A DNA stretch of 64,000 nucleotides from Neocallimastix lanati (nom. inval.) (GCA_016946835.1 JACVTC010000012.1:1233501-1297500); one strand, 5' to 3'; positions 9,890-20,654 are shown, numbered from the stretch's first letter. Notes: a model not told the origin generated them from the letters alone. Program-made: numbers and translations.

Positions 9890-10433
9890 ATGAACTTTAT
9901 AAAATATATTTTAGGTACTTTATTTTTAATTAAAATAGTTTTTAGCTATAATGTAAGTATTTTAAGATCAGATTTAGACTTGAAAAATGTCACATTGACC
10001 CAAGATATTTTAGGATATATAGATACTTATGCTTCAGACGTTTCAAATTATAGTTTTGAAAAAAATGACATAATTATAAAACTCACAAATTCCAAAAGAA
10101 TTTAAAAATTTCTTAAGTTATTTTGATGAAAATGTAATTAAAGTTAGAGGCAAAGACGAATTAAAAGTAAACTTACCAGTTTTATTGACTTATGCCGATA
10201 CAGAATCCGGTAATGAATTAGCCAAGGGAATAACCAATATTAACGAATTATCATTAGGTAAGAGAGCTGATACTGAAGGTTTTTTAGAATGTATCGGGGC
10301 TACCGGAGTTACCCTAGTTGCCGGATGTACATGGGCTGCTATTGTAAGTGCTGGTGCTAGTTGTGTAGCTGGAGGTTTAACTGCCATGCTGAGTGCTGGA
10401 TATTGCGCAGTTGCTTATGGAATAGATTGGTAG
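9890..10433 (+). pseudogene. captured small secreted-peptide gene (frameshifted) in the retrotransposon leader
   Basis: Not a retroviral gene. The first frame (9890-10105) starts with a good signal peptide: MNFIKY, then a hydrophobic core up to FSYN, followed by a polar region. A frame change at about 10080-10100 (a one-base insertion or two-base deletion relative to the ancestor) moves the coding text to the second frame, which is open from about 10081 to the stop at 10431-10433. The second half has a dibasic Lys-Arg (LGKR, coded about 10255-10266), a likely Kex2-type cleavage site, followed by a 50-60-residue hydrophobic Gly/Ala-rich segment with four Cys, ending YGIDW. This gives a signal peptide, pro-region, KR site and Cys-containing mature peptide. 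The Gly/Ala/Cys-rich core loosely recalls bacteriocin-like or halocin C8-like small peptides; this is a weak resemblance and the function is unknown. It lies in the same orientation as gag-pol, about 370 bp upstream of it. The frameshift means this copy probably does not make the full product. Confidence 0.6.
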
Positions 10434-10806
10434 AAATAATATAATAAAATAGTAAATAATTTTATAAATATATCTACTTCATATTTTTAAATTGGAAAAT
10501 CATTTTAATATATCAATTTAGAAATTTTTATAATAAAATTTTAATTTTATTTTAACAATTAAAAGGAAATAAATATTATTATTATAAAATAAGAAGTTTA
10601 GAATTTATATATTTATAATATATTATAATAAATTATAGTAAACTATTAAATTTAATTAAAATAATAAATAAATATAAAAAATAAAAATGTTTAGTAAATC
10701 AAATAAAAAAAAAAAAAAAAAATAATAATAATAATAATAGTGATAATATTAAATAAATCTTCCTATTGCAATTCTTAAACTTGTTTATAATTTAATAATT
10801 CTTTCA
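10434..10806 (+). other. AT-rich leader segment before gag
   Basis: A/T sequence between the captured gene and gag-pol, with a poly(A) run followed by AAT repeats at about 10700-10740. No further feature seen. Confidence 0.5.
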
Positions 10807-13800
10807 ATGTCTTCTTCATCAAACGATTTTCATTTTAATGGCGATTCAGCTAAGCTCAAGGGATTTTTAGCTTATGTTGGGTTAGCCATTGCACTTCGTC
10901 CTGAATATTTCACCAATGATCCGTTAAAAGTAGCTTATACCATCACTTTGTTAAGAGATGAAGCTATGGATTGGGCTGCAGACTTGATGAATGAAAATAA
11001 CCCAGTCCTTGACGATTTTAACGCTTTCATTGAACTTATGAAGGATAGATTCAGTGACGTAGATGCAGTTTTTAATTGTAATCAAGCTCTTATGCATATT
11101 AAGCAAAAAGCATATGGTAAAGTCACTGATTACAATAATGAATTCCGTAGGCTTTCGGAAAAAACGGACTGGAATGAATTTGCCTTAATGGATGTTTATA
11201 TTGAAGGATTGCTACCAAGACTTCAAGAAAGAGTAATTAGTTTGTTCCCTCCTCCTGCCAAATTAAGTGAACTAATGCGAATTACCAATCGTATAGATCA
11301 TCAAATGACTCGATTTGCAACGATCAACAATTACAATTCTAGAAATAACAGTAATAATAATAATAATTCTCGTAATAATAGGAAGTATTATAGATTTAAC
11401 TCTAGTAATAATAGAAACGCCAATTCTAATTCTTTTTTCAAATCAAATAATGATTCAAATTACTCTCATTTATCCCCTGAAGAAAGAGCAAGAAGAATTA
11501 AAGAAGGGCTTTGTCTATATTGTGGACAATCAGGCCATAAGTTAATAAATTGTCCAAAGCAAGCAAATAAACCTGGCTCCTCCCATATGGCTAGATCTAA
11601 TTCTTCTAAGAAATTTAATAAAGATTGTATTATTAAGTGTTCCTTTAACTACAAAAATAAATGGATTAAAGCTAAGGCTCTTATAGATTCCGGCTCCGAC
11701 TTGAATCTTATGGATAGTAATTTTGCTAAAATTAATAATTTTAAGCTTGTACATGATAATTTAGAAGCTGATAACATTACTGGTATTGGTGGTGGCAAAG
11801 ACGTTGTTGGTAAAACTATTCCAATATTATTTAAAGTTAGTAACCTTCAGGTCTTAACAGAATTTTTTGTTATTGATTTGAACGACAAATTTGAGTGCTT
11901 AATTGGTTCTAGATTTCTTAAAGAAAATAAATCATCAATTGATTTCAACAATAATATTTTAAGCTTTTGCAATAGTAATAACAATGCGTCAGATTCTTCC
12001 TTTGTTGAATCAATACCTTCAACCTCGGTTAACTCTACTTCACTTTCTCTTACTTCTAATACTTCCGACTCTATCTCTTCGAAACCAGCCTATTCCAGTT
12101 CATGCACCCCTAATAATTCTTTGTTTGATAATTCTTCTATTTCTCCTTCAGTGTTGAAGAATTCAATTGCCTCTTCCCCAAACATGGATACTCCAAATAA
12201 AACACTTCCCGCCATTTATCTAGAATTCTCTGATGTATTTAGTGAAGAAGAAGCTAAAATCTTACCTCCTCATTCTAGTTTTGATTGTGCTATTGACCTT
12301 AAACCTAATACTAAGTTATATTATAGTGCAATTTATCCCCTTACAATTCCCGAAGAAATAGCTTTAGAAAAAATTATTAAAGACTATTTAAAATACGGTT
12401 TTATTGTTAGGTCAAAATCAGAAGCTGGTCATCCAATTTTATTTGCTCCAAAAGATAATGGTGAGTTACGTATGTGTATTGATCTTAGGAAACTTAATGA
12501 AATCACCATTAGAGATAGTTATCCTATGCCTTTAACAACTGTTATTTTTAATAAAGCTCCTGGTCATAAGTATTACTCAAAGCTTGATTTAAAATCTGCT
12601 TACTTTCAAATTCGTATCAGGTCTGGAGATGAATACAAAACAGCTTTTGTATGTAGCTTAGGACACTTTGAATTTAGAGTTATGCCTTTCGGTTTCAAGA
12701 ATGCACCTGCCTGTTTTCAAAGAATGATTGATACTGCATTAAGTGACTATTTAGGTAAATTTTGTTATGCCTATATTGATGATATTATCATTTTTTCTGA
12801 TGATCTTTCTGAACATCATTTACACGTTAAAAAAGTACTATTACAACTTAGGAAATTTCATTTACATGTTAACCTTGAAAAATGTGAGTTTGATAAGTTC
12901 GAAGTTAAATTTTTAGGATATTATGTATCTTCAGATGGTCTTAAGATGGATATTAAGAAAGTCTCAGCTATTTTAGATTGGCCTGCTCCAACTACAGTTA
13001 AAGAAGTTCAATCGTTTCTTGGCCTAGCCAATTTCTACAGACGCTTTATAAAAAATTTTGCTAAAATTGCTTATCCTCTTAATAAACTTACAAGAAAAAA
13101 TGTTCCTTTTGTTTGGTCAAAAGATGCTAATGACTCCTTTGAACTTCTTAAACGTTCTTTTACTTCTGCTCCCATCCTTATTCCTGCTGATCCTAATTCT
13201 CAATTTTTTGTTGAAACGGATGCAAGTAATTTTGCGCTTGGATGTATTTTATCCCAAGTTAGCTCTAAAGATAATAAGCTTCATCCAATTGCTTTCTATT
13301 CTAGAGCTTTTACCTCTGCTGAATGCAATTATCCAATTTATGATAAAGAGTTACTTGCTATTAAGACTGCTTTTGAAACTTGGAGGTACTATTTAGAAGG
13401 TGCTAAGAATACTATTAAAGTTTTTACTGATCATAGAAATCTACTCTACTTTAAGAAACCAGAACAGCTTTCACAACGTTTAATTAGATGGTCAATGTTC
13501 TTTACTCGATTTGACTTTCAAATTGAGTATCGTCCAGGTTCTCGCGGTGGTAAGCCAGATGCTTTATCTCGCCGTCCTGATTATGATAATCATGAACCTG
13601 CTAAACCTTACCAAGTACTTAAACCGGAAAATTTTTGTTTTACTTCAAGTATCTCTATTGAATCAAATCTACAAGATGAAATTAAAAAGTGTTACTCCAA
13701 GGATCCTTTCTTTAATAATGTTAAGATATATTTTGAAAAGCCTTCTGCTAATGAGAAACCCATTGCTTCGGTTGATCTCCTTTCGTTCTCCAATGGTATT

Positions 13801-15135
13801 CTTTTATATGACAATCTTATTTATATTCCTGAATGCCTTAGATTTAAAATTCTTTGTTCTTGTCATGATTCTCCTACTGCTGGCCACTTTGGCATAAATA
13901 AAACCTCTGACTTAGTTTCTAGAAATTATTGGTGGCCTGGTATGCATAAGGATATTAAAAAATATATTCGTACTTGTAATGTGTGCTGCGCTTCAAAAGC
14001 TCCTCGTCATAAACCTTACGGTTTACTTAAATCTTTACCCATTGGCAATAATCCTTGGGAATCAATTTCAATGGATTTTATAACAGATCTTCCCTCTTCC
14101 AATGGTATGTCTTGTATTCTTGTCGTAGTTGATCGCTTTACGAAGATGGCTCATTTTGTTCCCTTTAAATCAGTTCCCTCTGCTGAGGATTGTGCTGAAC
14201 AATTTCTTAATTCTATTTTCAAACTTCATGGTCTGCCAAAGGATATTGTGTCGGATAGAGGTACTCAGTTTACTTCTAAATTTTGGAATAGATTATTTAA
14301 TTTACTTCATGTTGATCTTTGTTTATCATCTGCTCATCATCAGCAAACTAATGGTCAAACGGAGAGGGTAAACGCAATACTTGAACAATACTTAAGATGT
14401 TATGTTAATTATCAACAAAATAATTGGATAGAATATTTATCTCTTGCAGAATTTGCTTACAATAACACAATACAAGAATCTGCAAATGCTACTCCTTTCT
14501 TTCTTAATTATGGGTTCAATCCTAAATTTGATCCTTCTACTCCAGATGTTTCTATTGTCCCTCGTGCTGAAATTATTGCTAAAGACTTAAAAGAATTAAG
14601 AAATGTACTTAAAGAAAATCTTCAAAGTGCAGTTAATTTTCAAAAAAAATATTATGATGATAAACATATGTCTCCGCCTGAGTTTAAAGTTGGCTCAAAA
14701 GTTTGGCTGTTAAGGAATGATTTAATAAATAATAAAAAAGGTAAACTTGCTCCTAAGAAATCTGGTCCATTTACTATTTTAAAGAAAATTTCAGATGTAA
14801 GTTATAAATTAAAGTTACCAAACTCTTTTAGGGTCTTTCCAGTTTTCCACGTTTCACTTCTTGAGCCAGCCTATGAAAATGAATTTACAGAAAGAAATAT
14901 CCCAACTCCAAAACCTATTATACTTAATGGAGAAAAAGAATATGAAGTTGAATCTATTCTTGATTCAAAGAAATTTCATAACAAAATTAAATATTTAATT
15001 CATTGGAAAGGTTATGATGATTCTGAAAACTCATGGGAACCTTTTGAGAATCTTCATTGCAATAAACTTCTTGCCGAATTCCACAAGAAGTTTCCAAATA
15101 AACCAAAACCTAAGACGTCTGGAATCCGTCTCTAA
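10807..15135 (+). CDS. Ty3/chromovirus Gag-Pol polyprotein
   Basis: Single uninterrupted frame of 1442 codons with no gag/pol frameshift or stop. Domain order: Retrotrans_gag (about residues 10-150), Asn-rich linker, CCHC zinc knuckle CLYCGQSGHKLINC (236-249), aspartic protease with active-site IDSGSD (Asp294), Ser/Thr-rich linker, reverse transcriptase with LDLKSAYFQI and YIDD (656-659), RNase H beginning FFVETDAS, integrase with an HHCC zinc finger (HFGINK...CNVCCASK) and catalytic D1090, D1150, E1186 (spacing D-35-E for the last pair), a GPF module (KKSGPFTIL) and a C-terminal chromodomain (about 1379-1430: YEVESILDSK, IKYLIHWKGYDDSENSWEP). The chromodomain reads histone marks in characterised chromoviruses and is thought to steer integration. 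All catalytic residues are present, so the copy looks competent. The ATG at 10807 precedes the gag domain closely, and no earlier in-frame start is needed. Codon use is visibly richer in C/G than the surroundings. Confidence 0.97.
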   Translation: MSSSSNDFHFNGDSAKLKGFLAYVGLAIALRPEYFTNDPLKVAYTITLLRDEAMDWAADLMNENNPVLDDFNAFIELMKDRFSDVDAVFNCNQALMHIKQKAYGKVTDYNNEFRRLSEKTDWNEFALMDVYIEGLLPRLQERVISLFPPPAKLSELMRITNRIDHQMTRFATINNYNSRNNSNNNNNSRNNRKYYRFNSSNNRNANSNSFFKSNNDSNYSHLSPEERARRIKEGLCLYCGQSGHKLINCPKQANKPGSSHMARSNSSKKFNKDCIIKCSFNYKNKWIKAKALIDSGSDLNLMDSNFAKINNFKLVHDNLEADNITGIGGGKDVVGKTIPILFKVSNLQVLTEFFVIDLNDKFECLIGSRFLKENKSSIDFNNNILSFCNSNNNASDSSFVESIPSTSVNSTSLSLTSNTSDSISSKPAYSSSCTPNNSLFDNSSISPSVLKNSIASSPNMDTPNKTLPAIYLEFSDVFSEEEAKILPPHSSFDCAIDLKPNTKLYYSAIYPLTIPEEIALEKIIKDYLKYGFIVRSKSEAGHPILFAPKDNGELRMCIDLRKLNEITIRDSYPMPLTTVIFNKAPGHKYYSKLDLKSAYFQIRIRSGDEYKTAFVCSLGHFEFRVMPFGFKNAPACFQRMIDTALSDYLGKFCYAYIDDIIIFSDDLSEHHLHVKKVLLQLRKFHLHVNLEKCEFDKFEVKFLGYYVSSDGLKMDIKKVSAILDWPAPTTVKEVQSFLGLANFYRRFIKNFAKIAYPLNKLTRKNVPFVWSKDANDSFELLKRSFTSAPILIPADPNSQFFVETDASNFALGCILSQVSSKDNKLHPIAFYSRAFTSAECNYPIYDKELLAIKTAFETWRYYLEGAKNTIKVFTDHRNLLYFKKPEQLSQRLIRWSMFFTRFDFQIEYRPGSRGGKPDALSRRPDYDNHEPAKPYQVLKPENFCFTSSISIESNLQDEIKKCYSKDPFFNNVKIYFEKPSANEKPIASVDLLSFSNGILLYDNLIYIPECLRFKILCSCHDSPTAGHFGINKTSDLVSRNYWWPGMHKDIKKYIRTCNVCCASKAPRHKPYGLLKSLPIGNNPWESISMDFITDLPSSNGMSCILVVVDRFTKMAHFVPFKSVPSAEDCAEQFLNSIFKLHGLPKDIVSDRGTQFTSKFWNRLFNLLHVDLCLSSAHHQQTNGQTERVNAILEQYLRCYVNYQQNNWIEYLSLAEFAYNNTIQESANATPFFLNYGFNPKFDPSTPDVSIVPRAEIIAKDLKELRNVLKENLQSAVNFQKKYYDDKHMSPPEFKVGSKVWLLRNDLINNKKGKLAPKKSGPFTILKKISDVSYKLKLPNSFRVFPVFHVSLLEPAYENEFTERNIPTPKPIILNGEKEYEVESILDSKKFHNKIKYLIHWKGYDDSENSWEPFENLHCNKLLAEFHKKFPNKPKPKTSGIRL

Positions 15136-15145
15136 GGGAGAGAGT
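15134..15145 (+). promoter_or_regulatory. polypurine tract
   Basis: AAGGGAGAGAG directly upstream of the 3' LTR, overlapping the stop codon of gag-pol. It is the expected primer site for plus-strand DNA synthesis. Confidence 0.8.
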
Positions 15146-15788
15146 TATAACAGAATTAATAATTACAATTATTTTATTATTTTAATATTTAGTATTATTT
15201 TTCAATAAAGTTTTAAAACAAATAATTAAATTTAAAAAATATTATTTCTGGTATAGTTGTTAGTAACTAATACCATGAATCAAACTACTTAGGGTTCGAT
15301 TCACATTTATTATTATTTTATAGTTTTATTCTAAAAAATATCTAGAAGATTCTTTATAGTTCAAGAAATTACTAGAATTTCTTGATAATTCTTGTGTTTA
15401 ATTAATTAAAATTTATTCTATTAAATTCTTAATTCTATTGTTTTCTATTTTTTCTAAATTTTTCGATTTTTAAGAACTTTTTAGAAACTTTTATTTTTAT
15501 TTTTTAATAACTTTAACTTTTGAAAAAAATATAAATATGAGTAAAATTCTTATTAACAAATATTCTTTTCTTTGTGTTTTTTATTTTAATTTTGTTTAGT
15601 TAATAAAACTTAATTTTTTAATAAAACTTTTTTTAATATTAATACTATATCAACCCTTGCGGCTTATAGTATTATAATAAATATAATTAATAAAATAATT
15701 ATAATAAAAGAAAAAAAAAATAAATAAAAAATAAAATAATTTTTGTTTTTTTTGAGTGTTATTATATTTATTATAATATTTTGTTATA
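15146..15788 (+). repeat. 3' LTR of the chromovirus
   Basis: Same length and, by reading, same sequence as 8668-9310 (offset 6478). It carries the same tRNA-like boxes at 15249-15303 and the same TATA-like site. It ends TGTTATA at 15788, followed by the second ATAAT. Confidence 0.93.
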
Positions 15789-15962
15789 ATAATATTTTAG
15801 AAACTTTTAATAAAAATATAAAAAAAAATTATATTTATAAAATAATTTAGTATAGAAAATATAGTATAGTAAAATTAAGTAAAGAACAATATAATGGATT
15901 CTAAAGTTGAAATTCAAATTAATAATCCATTATATGTTCGTTCTTTACCAAAAATTTCAGAA
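15789..15962 (+). repeat. right part of the interrupted 0.9-kb repeat (with target duplication ATAAT)
   Basis: Starts with the second target-duplication copy (15789-15793) and continues ATTTTAGAAACTTTTAATAAAAATAT, colinear with the reverse complement of 35880-36055. It includes GAAAATATAGTATAGTAAAATTAAG and ends at GTTCGTTCTTTACC. Inside is a further inverted repeat: GTAAAGAAC..ATATAATGGAT (15880-15901) against AATCCATTATAT..GTTCTTTAC (about 15929-15950). Confidence 0.75.
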
Positions 15963-16560
15963 AAAGAAATCTTGGTATAGTAGCTAGAACTATGACCATG
16001 AATCGAACTACTCGGGTTAGATTCACACTCAAAGCAAATTTTAATAATTTTTATTTTCATTTTCTAGATATTTCTTTCTGTAATTTCTTTAAGAATTTTA
16101 TAGAAATTCTTAATAGTTATAATTATATTTTATTCTGTTTTATTCCTTCTTTTTATTAGTTTCTATTTTTGTGGCTAAAATCGGTTTTAAACGAATTTTC
16201 CACAATTCTATAATTTTTCAAAATCATGAAAACTGTTTTTCCGAAAAAAGTATAAATAGGTATGAATTTTCACTTGAAAATATTTCTCTTCGTGCTTTTA
16301 TCATAGTTTATTATTATCAGTAATAAAACATCTTTCTAATAAAACAATTTTTAAATAAATAATTTAAATAAATAATTTAAATAAATAAATTAATAAAATA
16401 ATAAATAAAAAACCAATATTACTAATATTTCAGCACCGACCTTCCTAATTAACAAAGGAATCAAGTGCTCCAATATTAATATCTTGTATTTACTAATTCT
16501 TGTGTTTGGTTTGCCTATTCTAAGTGTCCTTTTAGTATTTTAGCCACATTTTATTATAAT
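15963..16560 (+). mobile_element. diverged solo LTR of the same Ty3 lineage
   Basis: Shares with the intact LTR the tRNA-like block (TGGTATAGTAGCTAGAACTATGACCATGAATCGAACTACTCGGGTTAGATTCAC at 15973-16025, given here only as position and similarity), then the same order of features: T-rich stretch, GTATAAATAGGTATGAATTTTC (TATA-like, about 16252-16273), AATAAA-type signals. No internal coding region of its own is adjacent. Boundaries are approximate. Confidence 0.6.
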
Positions 16561-17130
16561 CATTAATTTAAAGGTTAGAAAAAAAATAATTTAAAAATTT
16601 TCCTATAAAATTTTTTTAACTCTTAAAAATTTTATTTAATATAAAAATCGAAATCAAAGTAATGATTATTATTTATTAATGTAAAGGAAACACAAAAACG
16701 TTTTATAAGAATTATTTAATATATATTTTAAGAAAACTATATTTACGAAAAAAGTATAAATTTGAGTGATTTCTTCAACAAAATATTCTAACCCTTACCT
16801 TTCGGATTCTACCTCTCTTTCTGGCTAATTTATTTTTATTTTTTTTTCTGGTTAAGCCAATCACTTCTTTCTGGCCATCTCCACTACCACTAATGGTTTA
16901 TTCTTTTAATTTTTCCGGCCATTTCTACTACTAATTCTGACTAATTCAATCAATCTTTCCTGGCCACTTTTACTACTAATGTCAATCAATTCAAAAATCC
17001 TTTATTAAAAATAATACTATTTTTCGGCCTAATTAAGACTTGTAACTCGATCCATTCATTTAAATTTCTTAAAAATTCTAATAATCTTTTGGAAACTCCT
17101 TCTTTTGGAACATCTACCTTTTAGAAAATC
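16561..17130 (+). mobile_element. remnant LTR and leader of a Ty3-type element
   Basis: AAAAAAGTATAAATTTGAGTGATTTCTTCAACAAAATATTC (about 16748-16788) matches the TATA/R segment of the LTRs nearby (compare 9046-9085 and 20261-20295). It is followed by a C/T-rich leader with repeated TTTCTGGCCA-type words (16815-16970), similar in style to the T-rich leader of the intact element. Confidence 0.45.
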
Positions 17131-17355
17131 TATTTATCTATTTGCTGATGAACGCCCTTATTTCAAAGGATTTCTCGCTAAAATTGAACATATTATTTTC
17201 ATGCTCTATCCAGACTGATTCGAAGAGGATACCACCAAAGTTGTTTATATCATTTCTAGAACTCTACGGAAAAACTATGAACTGGTCTGCTACTCTAATA
17301 AAAAAAAAAAGAGATCTTTTCCTTGACAACTATGAAAAACTCATTTCAAGTTAAA
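17131..17355 (+). pseudogene. decayed Ty3 gag fragment
   Basis: A short gag relic split across two frames. One frame reads YFKGFLAKIEHIIF, then MLYPDWFEEDTTKVVYIISRTLR, which parallels the gag start of the intact element (LKGFLAYVGLAIALRPEYFTNDPLKVAYTITLLR). It then continues in another frame as MNWSATLI (compare MDWAADLM). Frameshifts near 17280 and in the poly(A) at 17300-17310 kill it. It follows the LTR/leader remnant just upstream in the same orientation. Confidence 0.6.
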
Positions 17356-18920
17356 AAAATGTTAAAAAAAAAAAATTGAAATTTTTGTAATCATTTTAAG
17401 TTATATTCTTTTGTATTAATACCATCTAAAAATATACCACCTCTAATAGGATCATACCAACCTAATATTAATCCCATTTGAATAATATAAAATGATTTTA
17501 TTAAAGAATATTAATTAGAAAATTATTATAAATTTCTTAAACTTTAATAAAAGAGAATCAGTTTATTCATTTTTTTTTTTTTTAATAAATGTGGGATCAT
17601 AGTATCTGTATACGTGTTAAATAATTTGACGGAAATCGAAAATAATCCAATCGTTATGAAATAATATTTTCATTACCTAATATTCTTTTTTTTAGCTTGG
17701 CTTCATTAATTGTATTACCAAATTCATTATCAAAATCTTGAATATTTATGAAGTCAATCGTTAAGAATATATTTTATTTTGATCTTTAATTTGAATAAAT
17801 CTTTTCCATTGTTTTTAAAAAAATAAGTTTTTTTTTTTATTTTCTAAAGATAAAAAAGCTATATAAATTTAACTTTTAACATCATTGAATTTAAAATTTC
17901 TTATTAAAATAAAATTCGAATTATTATTATTTAGTTTTTAATTTTTTTTACTATTTCTAAAGAAGTTATTTAATTTTATAAAAAAATATATAAATTTATT
18001 TCAATTTGAGCACATTTACCAACAAGTGGAATATGAATTTAGTTCATCTTCCTCTAAAAGGTTGCAGGAGCATTGTAAAGACTGAATAACATCACTTTAT
18101 AACAAAAACTTCCAAAAAGAGAAGTGAAGCTAGTGATGTCTATATTTTATTAAGGAAACGGATAGAGACCACCCTACTCTAAATACTTTCCCAGAATCAA
18201 AAGGTAAAGTATGTTTAATTAGAAATGAAAGCTTTAATTATGACTCATTAAAAAATCCAAAAAATACTAACTCTTATGAATTTTATTCATAATGATCAAT
18301 ATTTCTGAAAAGGGTTATGGAGAGTTCTAAATTCAAAACAGCACTAACAATAATATAAATTTTATATTTAATTTAAGTAACTTACTCAACCCATTTCTAA
18401 CTTTTGAAATGATATCTAATAATTGTCCTGTACAGAGAGTGATGATAGTTCAATTCTTTGTCATTACAATTTTCCTTACTTTCATCTAGTTGGATATGAC
18501 GTTCGATCTTTGATTTTCAATTAATTCCCTAATCTACTGGGTTCTTAAGCGTTCGATCATTATCTCAGATGATCTGCTCTATTTTCTTTTCTAATGGGAA
18601 GAATTACATAAAAATAGATGGATGCAGCTGATTTAATTTTTCTGTAATGTCATGAGGCATGAAGGCTCTGCGCTGTGCTTGCTTTTTTTTTTTTTATAAT
18701 CTTAAAGCAGGAGTATCGAGAAGTCTTTCCTTTTAATGGTGTTAACAAAACCATTCTTTTTTTTTTTTTTTGGTTGTCTTTATTGTTTTGGTTTAGGAAC
18801 GAATTAAAAATGAAGTATTTTCATTTATTTATGAGAGTGATTCTACTCCCGTTTAAAAGTTTAAAGATTTGTTGTCACTATTGAAAAAAATTTTTTTTTT
18901 TTATTTTCAATCACAATTTG
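17356..18920. other. degenerate sequence, no identifiable gene
   Basis: About 1.5 kb with more mixed base composition than true intergenic DNA, especially 18000-18680, but every frame is broken. The duplicated phrase GTTCGATC(A/T)TTG (18500 and 18550) and scattered GC-richer words suggest old retroelement sequence beyond recognition. Poly(T) runs lie at 18685-18697 and 18758-18771. Confidence 0.4.
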
Positions 18921-18924
18921 ATTT

Positions 18925-19190
18925 AGTTTTGGACAGTCCGTCTGAAAATGTTCCTTTTCTCTACAACAGAAGTAAGTTATTTTTGACACATCTTTAGAAT
19001 TTTTCATGAATGGTGATTTAAATACCTCTTTTTTCTTTTTCTCTGTCTTATTTCTGATATTTTTGTTGAGTTGTTTTTGAGGTTATTAGAGTCTTCATTA
19101 AAATTCTTATTTAGTCCGTCAAATTTCTCAATCAATAAGAATACTTTTTTCCAAATTGACATTGTTGCCTTTAAGAGTGTAATCAATCCG
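18925..19190 (-). pseudogene. retroelement gag/zinc-knuckle relic
   Basis: The minus strand reads a coiled, Asn/Lys-rich segment (MSIWKKVFLLIEKFDGLNKNF, coded near 19080-19160), then after a frame change a zinc-knuckle-like CCREK / EHFQTDCPK (about 18930-18985). The order (coiled segment, then knuckle) fits a gag protein. Broken by stops and a frameshift. Confidence 0.45.
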
Positions 19191-19279
19191 TCAATTAAAA
19201 CAGATTATACCAATAAAAAACACTACACAATTTAAACAAATAAAAATAAGTTAATTCTTTTATTAATAAATTCTTTTTA

Positions 19280-19810
19280 TTAATTATAAATTTCTTTTAT
19301 GTTATTAACTATAAAATAGTTAATATCTAGTACATCGATTTAATTGAGAAAAATTACATTTATTGATATTTTTTCTTATTACATTATTAATATATGATGT
19401 TATTTAATAATATATATAAAGCTATTTATTTATAAACAAAAAAATTTTTTTAATCAATACTTTTATTATTTATTAATTTACTAAAACTTAAATTAATTTT
19501 TTTAAACTCTTTATTTTATTTATTATTTTAATACTTATAATAATTTTAATTATATTTAATATTGAAAACCTATTTTTATAAATTTTAACTATTTAAGATT
19601 ATTCCTAAATTAATATTTAACTATTTAAAACTAAACTGAGCTAAGTAAACTAATTAAAAAATATTTTCAATAAAAAAAATAATTAAATTTTATTTCAATA
19701 AATATTATATTAAAAAATTTCATATACATTAAATAAATAAATTGTACAAAAAATTAAACTATTTAATGTATTAAAGATTTATTAAATCTTTACAAAGTGA
19801 AACCTTTTCC
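19280..19810 (+). repeat. LTR-like repeat, inverse copy of 7372-7980
   Basis: Shares blocks with the reverse complement of 7372-7980, including TTATTAACTATAAAATAGTTAATA (about 19297-19325) and TTAAACTATTTAATGTATTAAAGATTTA (about 19755-19785). AT-rich, no ORF. Confidence 0.45.
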
Positions 19811-20555
19811 AAGTTTCATAATTAGGTTGGGGCTGGTCGATGTAGCCTAGGTCATTAATAACTTTTTTCTTTTTTCCTATCCGACTATTGAGATTTCTAT
19901 ATTTATTATTAAATTTTTTTAATATTTTCGTTCTTTTTGATCCTCAAATCTCTAAATTCGCTTAGAATATTATGTTCCTTTGTAATTCCATAAAAAGACT
20001 GAAAAATGTTTAAACCATCTTTTCTGGAGAGGGAAACTCTTTTTCATTACTAGAATTTTTTAGTTAAATTTATTTAACCAAAAAAAAAAAAATTATTAGA
20101 ATTTAGTTAAATTTATTTAACCAAAAAAAAAAAATTATTAGAAAATTCTAGTTTTATAATTTATTTTATTAATTTTATCATATAATTCATTTTCATCTTT
20201 TAAAATTTTTTTTCTAGAACTATTTATATTTTCTAAATTAGGAAATGGTTTTTCGGGAAAAGGTATAAATTTGAGTGATTTCATCAATAAAATATTTTTT
20301 TTTTGTTTTTAATTTTATATATTCAATTATATAAGTAATATCTAACTTATGGTTATAGTAATTTAATATTTTGAATGCTTTTCATAATTAATAAAAAAAA
20401 TTTTAAAAAAAAAAAAAATTATTTTTTTTATTTCTTTATTATTTGTATATATAAGGTGTCAATGTATTGAGTTAACAAAGTTTTGCATAATGTTATTTAA
20501 ACAATGAGTAAGGGAAACGTGTCTTTATATAAAAAGAAACAAGAAAAACATTATC
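19811..20555. other. intergenic with LTR debris and a 40-bp duplication
   Basis: 20059-20095 and 20102-20138 are near-identical tandem copies of a TTAGTTAAATTTATTTAACC-plus-poly(A) unit. 20245-20295 (GGTTTTTCGGGAAAAGGTATAAATTTGAG) resembles the TATA/R segment of the LTRs at 16.25 and 16.75 kb. No gene seen. Confidence 0.45.
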
Positions 20556-20623
20556 AATGATAAATACTTGGAGTGGTATGTAGATGACATATTAATAGTA
20601 GGTAAATGTAAAGAAATAGATAA

Positions 20624-20654
<31 letters not shown>

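Larger units (their letters stand above)
8668..15788 (+). mobile_element. complete Ty3/chromovirus LTR retrotransposon (7121 bp)
   Basis: Full-length element: 5' LTR 8668-9310, leader 9311-10806, gag-pol 10807-15135, polypurine tract about 15134-15144, 3' LTR 15146-15788, flanked by the 5-bp duplication ATAAT. The LTR ends are short inverted repeats (TATAACA and TGTTATA). The two LTRs look identical over 643 bp by direct reading, so insertion was recent or gene conversion has acted. The polyprotein ends in a chromodomain, which places it among the chromoviruses. The leader is unusually long (1.5 kb) and contains a non-retroviral gene remnant (9890-10433). No tRNA-type primer binding site starting with TGG is obvious after the 5' LTR; a self-priming mechanism is possible but not shown. 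Confidence 0.95.

Noticed and set aside
11315-15208. Several shorter frames inside the gag-pol region on both strands
   Set aside because: Shadows of the 1442-codon gag-pol frame, in other phases or on the opposite strand.
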